Source of the DNA: Rhinopithecus roxellana
Taxonomy: Eukaryota > Chordata > Mammalia > Primates > Cercopithecidae
Assembly (NCBI RefSeq): GCF_007565055.1
Contig: NC_044550.1
Span: forward strand, 83,700,033 to 83,764,032
DNA: 64,000 bases
Direction: 5' to 3'
Numbering within the stretch: position 1 is the first letter of the stretch; every line of letters starts with the position of its first letter. The notes beneath the pieces are model-generated. The model had not been told where the DNA came from, ran no database searches, and saw only the letters and a list, made by a program, of their open reading frames with translations. Made by a program: the position numbers and the translations under genes. This document shows, piece after piece, positions 1-11,659 of this stretch.

Positions 1-1
1 G

Positions 2-466
2 AAAATGGAACCAAGTTGGAAAACACTCTTCAGGATATCATCCAGGAGAACTTCCTGGCCAACATTCAAATTCAGGAGAAGAGCAACTCCAAGACACATA
101 ATTGTCATATTTACCAAAGTTGAAACAAAGGAAAAAATGTTAAGGGCAGCCAGAGAGAAAGGTCGGGTTACACACAAAGGGAAGCCCATCAGACTAACAG
201 CAGATCTCTCGGCAGAAACTCTACAAGCCAGAAGAGAGTGGGGGCCAATATTCAACATTCTTAAAGAAAATAATTTTCAACCCTGAATTTCATATCCAGC
301 CAAACTAAGTTTCATAAGTGAAGGAGAAATAAAATCCTTTACAGACAAGCAAATGCTGAGAGATTTTGTCACCACCAGGCCTGCCCTACAAGAGGTCCTG
401 AAGGAAGAACTAAACATGGAAAGGAACAACCGGTACCAACCATTGCAAAAACATGTCAAAATGTAA
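2..466 (+). pseudogene. L1 ORF1 C-terminal fragment with one in-frame stop
   Basis: This is the last ~154 codons of L1 ORF1, which encodes the RNA-binding chaperone ORF1p (about 338 aa when complete). The frame runs from the window edge to a TAA at 464-466. It is broken by a single TGA at 284-286, after the residues ILKENNFQP; the same frame then continues with recognisable ORF1p C-terminal sequence (KLSFISEGEIKSFTDKQML, then ERNNRYQPL). The region corresponds to the end of the RRM and the C-terminal domain. The N-terminal coiled coil lies outside the window. No function is expected. Confidence 0.85.
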
Positions 467-529
467 AGTCCATCAATGCTAGGAAGAATCTGTATCAACT
501 ACAGAGCAAAATAACCAGCTAATATCATA

Positions 530-3500
530 ATGACAGGATCAAGTTCACACATAACAATATTAACCATTTAAATGTAAATGGACTAAATGGTCCAATTAAA
601 AGACACACACTGGCAAATTGGATAAAGAGTCAAGACCCATCAGTCTGCTGTATTCAGAAGACCCATCTCACATGGAGAGACACACATAGGCTCAAAATAA
701 ATGGATGCAGGAAGATCTACTAAGCAAATGGAAAACAAAAAAAAAGCAGGGGTTGCAATCCTAGTCTCTGATAAAACAGACTTTAAACCATCAAAGATCA
801 AAAGAGACAAAGAAGGCCATTACATAATGGTAAAGGGATCAATTCAACAGGAAGAGCTAACTATCCTAAATATATAAGCACCGAATACAGGAGCACCCAG
901 ATTCATCAAGCAAGTCCTTAGAGAATTACAAGGAGACTTAGACTCCCATACAATAATAATGGGAGACTTTAACACCCCACTGTCAACATTAGACAGATCA
1001 ACGAGACAGAAAGTTAACAAGGATATCCAGGAATTAAACTCAACTCTGCACCAAGCGAACCTAATAGACGTCTACAGAACTCCCCACCCCAAATCAACAG
1101 AATATACATTCTTCTCAGCACCACATCACACTTATTCCAAAATTGACCACATAGTTGGAAGAAAAGCACTCCTCAGCAAATGTAAAAGAACAGAAATTAT
1201 AACAAACTGTCTCTCAGACCACAGTGCAATCAAACTAGAACTCAGGACTAAGAAACTCAATCGAAACCACTCAACTACATGGAAACTGAACAACCTGCTC
1301 CTGAACGACCACTGGGTACATAACAAAATGAAGGCAGAAGATGTTCTTTGAAACCAGTGAGAACAAAGATACAACATACCGGAATATCTGGGACACATTT
1401 AAAGCAGAGTGTAAATGGAAATTTATAGCACTAAATGCCCACAAGAGAAAGCAGGAAAGATCTAAAATTGACATCACAATGAAAAGAACTAGAGAAGCAA
1501 GAGCAAATTCAAAATAGCAGAAGGCAAGAAATAACTAAGGTCAGAGCAGAACTGAAGGAGATAGAGACACAAAAAACCCTCCAAAAAATCAATGAATCCA
1601 GGAGCCGGTTTTTTGAAAAGATCAGCAAAATTGATAGACCGCTAGCAAGACTAATAAAGAAGAAAAGAGAGAAGAATCAAATAGACGCAATAAAAAATGA
1701 TAAAGGGGATATCACCACTGACCCCACAGAAATACAAACTACCATCAGAGAATACTATAAACACCTCTACACAAATAAACTAGAAAACCAAGAAGAAATG
1801 GATAATTTCCTGGACACTTACACTCTTCCAAGACTAAACCAGGAAGAAGTTGAATCCCTGAATAGACCAATAGCAGGCTCTGAAATTGAGGCAATAATTA
1901 ATAGCCTACCAACCAAAAAAAGTCCAGGACCAGGTGGATTCACAGCTGAATTCTACCAGAGGTACAAGGAGGAGTTGGTACCATTCCTTCTGAAACTATT
2001 CCAATCATTAGAAAAAGAGGGAATCCTCCCTAACTCATTTTATGAGGCCAACATCATCCTGATACCAAAGCCTGGCAGAGACACAACAAAAAAAGAGAAT
2101 TTTAGACCAATATCCCTGATGAACATTGATGCAAAAATCCTCAATAAAATACTGGCAAACCGGATCCAGCAGCACATCAAAAAGCTTATCCACCATGATC
2201 AAGTGGGCTTCATCCCTGGGATATAAGGCTGGTTCAACATACGCAAATCAATAAACGTAATCCAGCATATAAACAGAACCAAAGACAAAAACCACATGAT
2301 TATCTCAATAGATGCAGAAAAGACCTTTGACAAAATTCAACAGCCTTTCATGCTAAAAAGTCTCAATAAATTCGGTATTGATGGAATGTATCTCAAAATA
2401 ATAAGAGCTATTTATGACAAACCCACAGCCAATATCATACTGAATGGGAAAAACCTGGAAGCATTCCCTTTGAAAACTGGCACAACACAGGGATGCCCTC
2501 TCTCACCACTCCTATTCAACATAGTGTTGGAAGTTCTGGCTAGGGCAATCAGGCAAGAGAGAGAAATTAAGGGTATTCAGTTAGGAAAAGAGGAAGTCAA
2601 ATTGTCCCTGTTTGCAGATGACATGATTGTATATTTAGAAAACCCCATTGTCTCAGTCCAAAATCTCCTTAAGCTTATAAGCAACTTCAGCAAACTCTCA
2701 GGATACAAAATCAATGTGCAAAAATCACAAGCATTCTTATACACCAGTAACAGACAAACAGAGAGCCAAATCATGAATGAACTCCCATTCACAATTGTTT
2801 CAAAGAGAATAAAATACTAGGAATCCAACTTACAAGGGATGTAAAGGACCTCTTCAAGGAGAACTACAAACCACTGCCCAGTGAAATAAAAGAGAACACA
2901 AACAAATGGAAGAATATACCATACTCATGGATAGGAAGAATCAATATCGTGAAAATGGCCATACTGCCCAAGGTCATTTATAGATTCAATGCCATCCCCA
3001 TTAAGGTACCAATGACTTTCTTCACAGAATTGGAAAAAACTGCTTTAAAGTTCATATGGAACCTAAAAAGACCCTGCATTGCCAAGACAATCCTAAGCCA
3101 AAAGAACAAAGCTGGAGGCATCACGCTACCTAATTTCAAACTATACTACAAGGCTACAGTAACTAAACAGCATGCTACTCTTACCAAAACAGAGATATAG
3201 ACCGATGGAACAGAACAGAGCCCTCAGAAATAATACCACACATCTACAACCATCTGATCTTTGACAAACCTGAGAGAAACAAGAAATGGGGAAAGGATTC
3301 CCTATTCAATAAATGGTGCTGGGAATACTGGCTAGCCATAAGTAGAAAGCTGAAACTGGATCCTTCGTTAAACCTTATACAAAAATTAGTTCAAGATGGA
3401 TTAGAGACTTAAATGTTAGACCTAAAACCATAAAAACCCTAGAAGAAAACCTAGGCAATACCATTCAGGACAGAGGCATGGGCAAAGACTTCATGTCTAA

Positions 3501-4335
3501 AACACTAAAAGCAATGGCAACAAAAGCCAAAATTGACAAATGGGATCTAATTAAACTAAAGAGCTTCTGCACAGCAAAAGAAACTATAATCAGAGTGAAC
3601 AGGCAACCTACAGAATGGGAGAAAATTTTTGCAATCTACTCATCTGATAAAGGGCTAACCAGAACCTACAAAGAACTCAAACAAATTTACAAGAAAAAAA
3701 CAAACAACCCCATCAAAAAGTGGGCAAAGGATATGAACAGAGACTTCTCAAAAGAAGACATTTACGCAGCCAACAGACACATGAAAAAATGCTCATCATC
3801 ACTAGCCATCAGAGAAATGCAAATCAAAACCACAATGAGATACCATCTCACCCCAGTTGGAACGGCAATCATTAAAAAGTCAGGAAACAACAGGTACTGG
3901 AGAGGATGTGGAGAAATAGGAACACTTTTACACTGTTGGTGGGACTGTAAACTAGTTCAACCATTGTGGAAGACAGTGTGGCGATTCCTCAAGGATCTAG
4001 AACTAGAAATACCATTTGACCCAGCTATCCCATTACTGGGTATATACTCAAAGGATTATAAATCATGCTGCTATAAAGACACATGCACACGTATGTTTAT
4101 TGCAGCACTATTCACAATAGCAAAGACTTGGAATCAACCTAAATATCCATCCGTGACAGACTGGATTAAGAAAATGTGGCACATATACATCATGGAATAC
4201 CATGCAGCCATAAAAAAGGATGAGTTTGTGTCCTTTGTAGGGACATGGATGCAGCTGGAAACCATCATTCTTGGCAAACTATCGCAAGAACAGAAAACCA
4301 AATACTGCATGTACTCACTCATGGGTGGAAATTGA
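530..4335 (+). pseudogene. L1 ORF2 (endonuclease/reverse transcriptase) pseudogene
   Basis: ORF2 starts at an ATG at 530, about 63 bp after the ORF1 stop, as in intact L1. It runs to a TGA ending at 4335. The normal protein is about 1275 aa: an endonuclease, a reverse transcriptase, and a Cys-rich C-terminus. Here the frame is broken many times. The open pieces are 959-1351 (endonuclease, with MGDFN and the SDHSAI active-site motif), 1798-2226 and 2296-2820 (RT, including TQGCPLSPLLFN and the catalytic FADDM), 2949-3200, and 3478-4335 (C-terminus ending LMGGN). The RT aspartates are visible, but stops and frameshifts between the pieces preclude a functional product. A deletion near 1335-1345 relative to the second L1 is one of the breaks. 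Confidence 0.9.
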
Positions 4336-4547
4336 ACAATGAGATCACTTGGACACAGGAAGGGGAACATCACACACTGGGTCCTATTGTGAGGAGGGGG
4401 GAGGGATAGCATTAGGAGATATACCTAATGTAAATGACGAGTTAATGGGTGCAGCACACCAACATGGCACATGTATACATATGTAACAAACCTGCACGTT
4501 TTGCACATGTACCCTAGAACTTAAAGTATATATAAAAAAAGTTTAAA

Positions 4548-5170
4548 GATCATTGTAGAGTCACATAGAGTTGTAGGAAATAATACAGAGTTATCCACAT
4601 ACCCTTCGCTCCGTTTTTCCCAGTGATGACTTTTTTCATAATTATAATACAATATCACGATCAGGGAATTGACACTGATATATACCCACTGACCTTATAA
4701 GTACTGTGTGCTAACCAAATAAGTGCTAGTGTTTGATAGTGCAGTAGAGAACTTATAGATAATAATGATATATTTCAAAATAGCTAGGAAATTGTAGTTA
4801 ATAATCATTTATTATATACTTAAAAATAGCTAAAAAATTTCTAATATTCCCAACAGAAAGAAAAGATAAATGTTTGAGGTGATCTATATCTCAATTACCT
4901 TGATTTGAGCATTATACATTTTATACAGGTATCAAAATATCACAGGTAACCCCCAAAAATGTATAGCTATTATATATCAATAAAAAAATTTACGTTTCAC
5001 CGGCCTTATTCAGATTTCACTAGTTTTACATGAACTCGTGTGTGTGTGTATGTGTGTGTGTATAAGTTTTATGCTATTCTGTCACATGAATATATTCATG
5101 TAGCCACCACTGCAATCAAGATACAGAAAAATTCCATTGTACAATGATGCCTCATGATACTCTTTCCTAG
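4548..5170 (-). mobile_element. Old L1 (L1M/L1ME-like), minus strand, split by another L1
   Basis: 4548-4698 and 5004-5170 read as two consecutive parts of one old L1 in antisense orientation. The first contains GTCACATAGAGTTGTAGGAAA and a stretch ending CCCACTGACCTTAT. The second resumes at CCTTATTCAGATTTCAC. The break is filled by the plus-strand L1 tail annotated at 4699-4997. A GT microsatellite lies at about 5040-5062. Subfamily assignment is from memory of consensus wording and is approximate. Confidence 0.55.
4699..4997 (+). mobile_element. L1M 3' end nested in an older L1
   Basis: The text resembles the 3' UTR of L1MA/L1MB elements: TGTTTGAGGTGATCTATATC, ATCAAAATATCACAGGTAAC, then AATAAAAAAA. 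It is bounded by an imperfect 12-base repeat of the host L1, CACTGACCTTAT at 4687-4698 and CACCGGCCTTAT at 4998-5009. This supports a retrotransposition into the antisense L1. Confidence 0.55.
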
Positions 5171-6135
5171 AAATTCATTTTTTGTTTGCTCCTTAAAAAA
5201 GAAAAAAGAAAATGATAAAGGAAAATCTCTCTTTTCTCTTTTCTCTTCTCCTTGGGTAAAAGTTCTTCCTTGGGAAAAATTCTGCAATAATTTGGCATTT
5301 CTTCTGTACCTCTTTGGTCATCTCCCTTAACTTGAGCACTTGTATTTCCCTAGCAATTTCCTCAGCTAAGTGAGAGAAAAACAGGAGTTGATTAAATTTA
5401 TTCATACTTATACTTAGGTGTGAATGACTCAAACATCATTAACTCTAGTAGAGGAAGCTGCAGTTTTAAAAAGAAAATGTTTGTTAGCCCCACATCATTT
5501 CTTCTAAACTACATTTTATGCAGTTTAATAAAGTGCAGTAAGATAATTCAGACAGTGTGTGGCAGGAAAATTTGGGGGCAAAGGTTATAAAATAAAAAGC
5601 CAGCTGCTTTGTCTTGAAATCTAACCTTTGATATGATCTCTTAATCTTTTAAGTGGGTACTGGGTTTTAACTTTTTTTTTTTTTTTTGTCTGCTGTACCT
5701 TTGTGTTGTCTAGAAGCTCCACAGCTTTTTCTCAATGTCCCTTATCACAGAAGTGTGGAAGAGATGAAAAAAGGAAGAGGGAAATGCACAGCAGCAGATA
5801 TGATCCCTGTAAAGGGAACTGCAGCTATTTCCATTCCACCTTGTTATCACTTTCTTCATAATGCCCAACCTTCAGAACCAATGTATTATGCAAAGAACTC
5901 TTCCAGTATATTCCATTAGATGTGGCTGCTATTTAATATATTTTTATTAATATATTTTATTAATGTATTTTATTAATATATTTAATATATATTTATATAA
6001 TTTAAATATAGATTTAAAATTATATTTCTCCTCTTAAAGATCTTACTATGTAAGGAAATAAGACTTACAGACATTGAAATTATATAGTGCTGGAAGTCTG
6101 TATAAAGGACTAAAAATTTAGTCCAAAAATATTAA
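5171..6135. other. No gene seen; AT-rich stretch with a small tandem repeat
   Basis: I recognise no coding sequence or clear repeat family in 5171-5930. A T-run sits at about 5672-5687. From 5932 to 6012 the sequence is almost pure A/T, with an imperfect unit TTTTATTAATATA repeated about three times. Confidence 0.5.
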
Positions 6136-6139
6136 TCCA

Positions 6140-6303
6140 TTACACAAATACTGAGTGTCTTTTATGGGCAAAGCCTTGTTCTAGGTGCTAGGGATACAGC
6201 AGCCAATAATGCAAAATCCCTGGCCCATTGCAGCCTACATTGTATTTGGGCAATGGGAAGACTATTTGTAATGAAATAAATAAATAAAAATAAATAAATA
6301 AAT
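6140..6303 (+). mobile_element. L2-like 3' end fragment plus (AAAT)n
   Basis: The text CTGAGTGTCTTTTATGGGCA, then TTCTAGGTGCTAGGGATACA, is characteristic of the ancient L2 LINE 3' region. It is followed by an (AAAT)n simple repeat at about 6271-6303. Confidence 0.5.
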
Positions 6304-7400
6304 TTCAGACAGTTGTAAGAACTACGAAGGAATACAACCAGGAGAAGCTTCATATGAGAACTCTATAATAACTCTATCTTCATGTAAGAACCCTATCTGC
6401 ATTTTAAAGGAATAATAGAATTGGGGAAGCTGGAGCAAAAGTCTGGAAATGAGAATAAATGGTACAATGAGAAAGAAGAGAAAGCTTTGCTAGGATACAT
6501 AGCTGCAGCAATGTCCAATAGAAAGTGTGTTTTAAAATGCATTCACAGAATGTTTGTCTAGTAATGTGGACTAAGTTATTGAAGATTCAACTGATATATT
6601 AAGGTACACATTTTCAAATGGCAATTTATCTTTTTTATTTCGAAGAAAGAATTTGTTGTAGAGAAGGTAAGGCAGGTCATTCATTTTCATTCCTTTATTC
6701 TACATGCACATAACAGTAGTCTTTGGCAGGACTTTAAAAAAAATCATAGTTTTTGTCTGTCTACTTTCTGAGCACCTCAACATGTTTGGTTAAATTTGCC
6801 GCATTCAAGATGGTGCAAGTGGCTGCCTCGTTTTCCGTTATTCCAAATTTTCAAGATTTTATTCAGCATTGTTCCTGTGCCTAGGGAAAGGAGAGGAAGT
6901 ACTTTTCTCTCTCCCTCTGGCACAGCACTATGGATGCACAGCTCAAACTGCTATGACCAGATCACACAGGTCAGTGACATGAAATTTAAATGGGCCTCTG
7001 CTCTCTGGCTGGTGACCTTAACTACCACTGTTTCTGTGTGAAAAAAACAAACAAGCAAAAAAACACCATAGAAGCCATCATATGAAACAAGTTCTAGAAT
7101 GTAGCCTATTTGAGATGGGAGTTTTGCAATTTTGCAAAAATTTCAATGAACACAAATCTTTTTATTTTACTTCTTAATTTTTTTCCTCTGTACCTATTCC
7201 TTTCTCTGCTTGCCACCCTTCCCATTGTTCTTTCTTCCTGAGTTAACTCAATGTTTGAAGCAGTAAGGATTCCTACTCTGAAGACATAGACCAGGTCTTG
7301 GAGGAGCCTTATGAGGTAATGAAATCGTCCTCTGGGTGTTCAAATTTTCTCCAAACATCATAGGCTTTTGAGTCTGGCAAGTGTTCTACTGAGCTGACTG
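6304..7400. other. No gene or clear repeat recognised
   Basis: The block has short random-looking open frames on both strands. The longest is 81 codons at 6796-7041, with no recognisable domain, no splice context and no similarity I know. It is treated as intronic or intergenic unique sequence. Confidence 0.5.
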
Positions 7401-7404
7401 ACAG

Positions 7405-7560
7405 ATGCCAGGTGACTTAATCTCTCTGGGCCTGTTTCCTCAGGTGCAAAATGGAAATGAATAAAGTCTATCTTGAAGGGGTGTTACAAGGTTCCAATAA
7501 GATGAGGTATGTAAAAGTACTGTCTAAGGATTTGAACAAAACAACTGCTTAATTTGCCTT
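7405..7560 (-). mobile_element. MIR SINE, antisense
   Basis: Antisense MIR wording: GTGACTTAATCTCTCTGGGC, then TTTCCTCAGGTGCAAAATGG, then a run ending AGATGAGGTATGTAAAAGTA. This is the reverse complement of the central and 5' MIR consensus, well diverged. Confidence 0.7.
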
Positions 7561-7575
7561 AGTGCTTATCTAACC

Positions 7576-7800
7576 TAGTTGTTCTCAAATGGGGGTTATT
7601 TTGCCCTTGCCAGATGGCATTCGGCAATCTCTGCAGATGTTTTAGGTTGCTATAATTATTGGGGGGGGGGGTGCTACTAGCATCTAATGAGTCAAGGCCA
7701 AGGATGCTGCTAAACATCCTACAATGCACACCATAGCTTTCCCTATAACAAATAATTATGCAGCTCCGAATGTGAATAGTGTCACTGTTGAGAAACCCTC
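7576..7800 (+). mobile_element. MER5A DNA transposon (hAT-Charlie, non-autonomous)
   Basis: Almost the full length of MER5A is recognisable: AGTTGTTCTCAAATGGGG at the left, GGGTGCTACTAGCATCTAATG and GGATGCTGCTAAACATCCT in the middle, and CACTGTTGAGAAACCCTC at the right. A G-run of about 11 bases is present near 7662. I could not see a clean 8-bp target duplication. Confidence 0.88.
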
Positions 7801-9129
7801 AGCTGGCCTTCACCTGAACAATTTTCATGATAGGAAATTACTTCCTAGTGAGGCCAGCCATTCAATCACTGGAGAGTTACCTGAGAAAAACATTGGTTCA
7901 GCTCAGGCAAAATCTGTAACTCTCACCTGCTGGCCAAGGTTGTGCTTTGTGAGATAGTAAAATAAGCTCATTCTTCTTCTTGTGACAGTCCTCCCAATAC
8001 TGAAAGGTGGCTGTTTTCCCTCCCCAAACCCCACAGACTTATAGAGAGTCATGCAGGACACTCTGAAATAAATGAGAATGAAACCCCTACAGGTTAGCCA
8101 TATTTGGACGTTTTGTTTCCAGTTTTGTCTACAAGTCCAAGAGAACTAGAAGAGTTTAAATAAACCCAACTAGATCAAAAATTGTCTATAAAACCATAAA
8201 GAACATCAAATAGATTTCTCTGTTAACAAGAAGTTATGAGTCCTTTGCCCAGGGTACATTTTTTACCCGTTTATTCCTTCCCCACCACAAAAAGTCAGCA
8301 TAGCTCATATTGTGTCATACATCTGCTACACAAAATCCAAACTGTGTCATTTTCTAACAAAAGTTTAGCACTGTTCTCCATACAGTGCATTCTTTGGAGG
8401 AAAAAAGGCAAAGATACAGATTTATACTTACGTAATGAGAAATACAGAAATAAAAAACCAAGTTTGCCATCTTGAGCTTGAAATCATTGTCAAATCTTAT
8501 TGGAAATATATTTATTCTGATTTCTGGCAATCTAACCCCCTTTAGCCATTTCACAGTTGGTGAGCAGAGAGGATGTTTCTGCCTCATTTACAGTGTCTGA
8601 ACATGATTCAGACAATCAACTGCAACATTAGTCAAAGGAATCAGTGGCTAATGATTTCTGACAAGCACTGCAGTAACAGGCTGAGGACCAGACTGGGCAG
8701 CCACAGCATTCAGGGCTGTTTTAGAGGAGCCAGCAAATAGGCACTGGTGGAAGATAATACACATGAAGGCAAACAGCAGTGGCCCCACATCACTTAAAAG
8801 CTCTTACATACTTTATGAAAAGACATAGTATCTGACATGCAATAAAAACACGAATTCTTTTCTACAAATATGTTGTCTTGAATGGACACTGAGAACAATC
8901 AGGGATGTAGCTTTGTAAACTATAATACACAAAAGTGGTTACATCTTTTGCATTCTGCTGAAACTATACTCTTAAATCGGGAATAGTCTGGCCTTATAAT
9001 TATTAATATTGATCATTTGAGTATGTACTCTTTCTCCCTGAAATCCATTATTCATCATTCAGACTATCTCCCATACATTGACTGCTTACATTGCCCAACA
9101 CCTGAAGTGGAGGCTGTATGGCCAAAGGC
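7801..9129. other. No gene recognised; mostly unique sequence
   Basis: Open frames of 77-79 codons at 7724-7957, 8236-8475 and 8354-8587 overlap repeats or each other and resemble no protein I know. 8590-8800 is less AT-rich than its surroundings but has no identified content. Confidence 0.45.
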
Positions 9130-9260
9130 AGGAAAGGCTGAGTATTGCAAGACATGAGCACTAGTTTCTCTTCTGCCATGAGCTCATTGTGTGACTATGG
9201 GCAAGTCACTTAGTTACCTCGTGCTCCAGTTTACAAGTATACTAGATGATGGAGATCAAT
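9130..9260 (-). mobile_element. MIR SINE fragment, antisense
   Basis: Text such as CTCATTGTGTGACTATGGGC, then AAGTCACTTAGTTACCTC, matches the reverse complement of the MIR core. Confidence 0.6.
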
Positions 9261-10120
9261 CAAATGGTCTCAAATTCTCCCTTCCAAAAGTATGATTTGG
9301 ATTTTGGAACTCTACATTGATATATTTAATAATCAAACATATGTCCTAATTGTTTTCACTAATTTATCTTTGGCTTCACAATTCCTGATCAATTTACTTT
9401 GTCTCTTTAAACTTTCTTTTTAAGAAGCAAAGGGATGAATCATTGCATTTGATTGAAATTTTATTTTCATACTCTCTCCTCATTTGATAAGTCCTGCAGA
9501 GTTTCAGGGAACTGCTTTTTTAAAATGTCCCTACATTGGAATAAATGACAGAAAGGAAAGCTCAATTAACAATACTGTTTGGTTAATGTTAAACAGCAAT
9601 TAAATGTAATTATCAGTGCTGTACAAAAATAGCAAATTTTTGTTTTATAGTCAGAAGTTTTTAAGAATTTGATGAAAATCAAGATTAGCCTTAAATGTAA
9701 TAGCCTGATTAAGAATACACAATTATCTTTTACATGCTGAGTTTACACTCCATTTTCAAAAGCTGTAAAAACATAAATACATCAGAAAATTTCCAAGAAT
9801 CTTTTTTCACCTAAAACTCTCTCTTTAAACATCCAACATCCAGATGACTCTGAAACCTCAAAATAATGAGACAAAATTTCATATACAGTTAGAAATAAAA
9901 GTTTTCCTCAATAGTAAATTGGAACATATGGCTCAAAACTGCCATTTCCTAAATTGGTCATTAAAGTTTTGTATTACCTTAACAAGATACATATTGATGA
10001 ACAATTTTTATTCTAACTCTCAATTGTTACTGTACTATAAATAAAAAAGTATAGAATATTTATCCTGTACAGCCCAATCACAATGTGAGTTATATTTACA
10101 GTTCCTTGAAAGAAAATTTC
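9261..10120. other. No gene recognised; AT-rich unique sequence
   Basis: AT-rich with no repeat family recognised. The 66-codon open frame at 9844-10044 looks like chance. Confidence 0.5.
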
Positions 10121-10137
10121 CCAGCCCTTAACCTTCT

Positions 10138-10297
10138 TTTTTTGTTTGTTTGCTTATTTTATTTTTATTTTTTTATTTTAGAAATGGGGTTTTGCCATGT
10201 TGCCTAGGCTGGTCTTGAACTCCTGGGCTCATGCGATCCACCTGCCTTGGCCTCTCAAAGTGCTGGGATTACGGGCATGAGCTACTGTGCCCAGCCC
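10138..10297 (-). mobile_element. Free left Alu monomer (FLAM-like), antisense, with TSD
   Basis: The reverse complement starts GGCTGGGCACAGTAGCTCAT and runs through the left Alu arm only, ending in an A-rich tail (T-rich at 10138-10180 on the plus strand). It is bracketed by a 15-base direct repeat CCAGCCCTTAACCTT at 10121-10135 and 10298-10312. The duplication around a single arm shows it inserted as a monomer rather than being a broken dimer. Confidence 0.85.
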
Positions 10298-10312
10298 CCA
10301 GCCCTTAACCTT

Positions 10313-11300
10313 TTGCTGAGGAAATCCATTGGAGATCTCCGGTTATATTTTGCTAGGAAGCCTTGAACAATGAGTAGCCAGTTCATTGGCAGTCTGGCAA
10401 TCTCTGAGGCAGCCTGATACAAAAATTCTGTGCAATGTAAGATTAAAGCGATTAGTTTAGTGTCATCAAGTCCTCTTAGGGAGTTCAGAGCAGCTGAGTT
10501 GTTAGTAATGGCAGAGGTGGGCGGGCCCTCGGACATAAAGGAACAGCAAGAGACCAACTGACTCATGTCAGCAGAGTGAATTGATGGACTGCTGCTGCTC
10601 TGGAGGGGGAAATAAGAAGACTCAGCCCCTTGTCTTCCAGGGGTCTTCCAGTTCCCAAAAATCTTTTGGTCTATGTGCTTCTCCTGGGAATTCGTAGGAT
10701 TAGGATTTCTCTCCTTGCCACAGCAATCTTCACAATCAACTCTCGTACTTGAGGTAATCTGAATGAATCTCTTTCTTGAACCTCAAGAATAAAACAGAGA
10801 AGCACTGAAAGATAAAACAGCTGCCTTAGAGCTAAGGCTGTAAATAGATAAAGGCCTTTTCCTTCCATGTGTATCAGTGAGACACAATACAGGTTGATTC
10901 TTTCAGCCTGTGTCTACTGGCAAGAGAAATAGGCCGGTAGACACAGGTTACACACAATGATTAGTGACATCCTTGTCAGAAAAGATACGAGAGAAAGTAA
11001 GTTGCTTGTGTATTTTTTTTACTAATAAATTCTCACACTTCACTTGGTTATATTTCTATGAGGATTCAAAGTGAGTGGGACAAATAATTTCATTATACCT
11101 ATGATAACATTACCAATAATATCAGTTCTCAGTTATTTATGGAAACTAAAGATGGTGGTGGCAAACTGAATCAAATAAAGTGCCAGTCAAATCTAATTTG
11201 ACCAAACAGGTGTTGTCACTTGCTTTGCCAATGCAGAAATGTCAATATTTACAACTAGACTTACAATGTGCAAGACTCTAGGAATCTCACCCGAGCAGTA
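10313..11300. other. No gene recognised
   Basis: The 94-codon minus frame at 10282-10566 starts inside the Alu target duplication and shows no domain. No promoter, RNA gene or repeat is recognised with confidence. Confidence 0.45.
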
Positions 11301-11423
11301 TAGACCTTTCTCTAAGGAATGGGCCCAGCTCTGTCTGCCTTCAGGCCCTTGTTAATTGCAGGCCCCACTGCCTGCATTGTTCTTTCTCATTTTACTCCTA
11401 CTCTTCCAGTACTTATACACACA

Positions 11424-11426
<3 letters not shown>

Positions 11427-11472
<46 letters not shown>
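11427..11472. repeat. (CT)n microsatellite
   Basis: About 22 near-perfect CT units, likely length-polymorphic. Confidence 0.97.
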
Positions 11473-11473
<1 letters not shown>

Positions 11474-11534
11474 GCACCACTTCTTTGTGCTATTCTAGCA
11501 CTTACCACATTGTGAAACATATCTACTTATTATC

Positions 11535-11655
11535 TGTCTCCCTCTAGTTAGACTGTAAGCACCTCAAGGACAGGATCCATATCTGTTTTGCTCTCCATTG
11601 TGCCCCTAGCTCCTAATCTTATGTTAACATTGAATATTGTTGAATGACTATTGTA
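11535..11655 (+). mobile_element. L2 LINE 3' fragment
   Basis: Text TTAGACTGTAAGCACCTCAA, then GGACAGGATCCATATCTGTT, then TGAATATTGTTGAATGAC, is the classic L2 3' end. Confidence 0.75.
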
Positions 11656-11659
11656 GAGC

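Larger units (their letters stand above)
1..4545 (+). mobile_element. L1PA-type LINE-1, 5' end outside the window, inactivated
   Basis: Sense-strand LINE-1 entering from the left edge. It contains, in order, the C-terminal part of ORF1, the short inter-ORF spacer, a complete-length but broken ORF2, and the 3' UTR with a G-rich tract near 4391-4407. The 3' end near 4500-4545 has the typical closing AACTTAAAGTATAT and a short A-rich tail. It is closely related to the L1 at 13965-17363 over about 3 kb but carries many more stops and indels, so it is the older of the two. A target-site duplication cannot be assessed because the 5' end is missing. Subfamily is uncertain within L1PA. Confidence 0.95.

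Noticed and set aside
959..1351. 130-codon frame with endonuclease-like motifs as a possible gene
   Set aside because: It is one piece of the broken L1 ORF2 in the element at 1-4545, colinear with the frames that follow.
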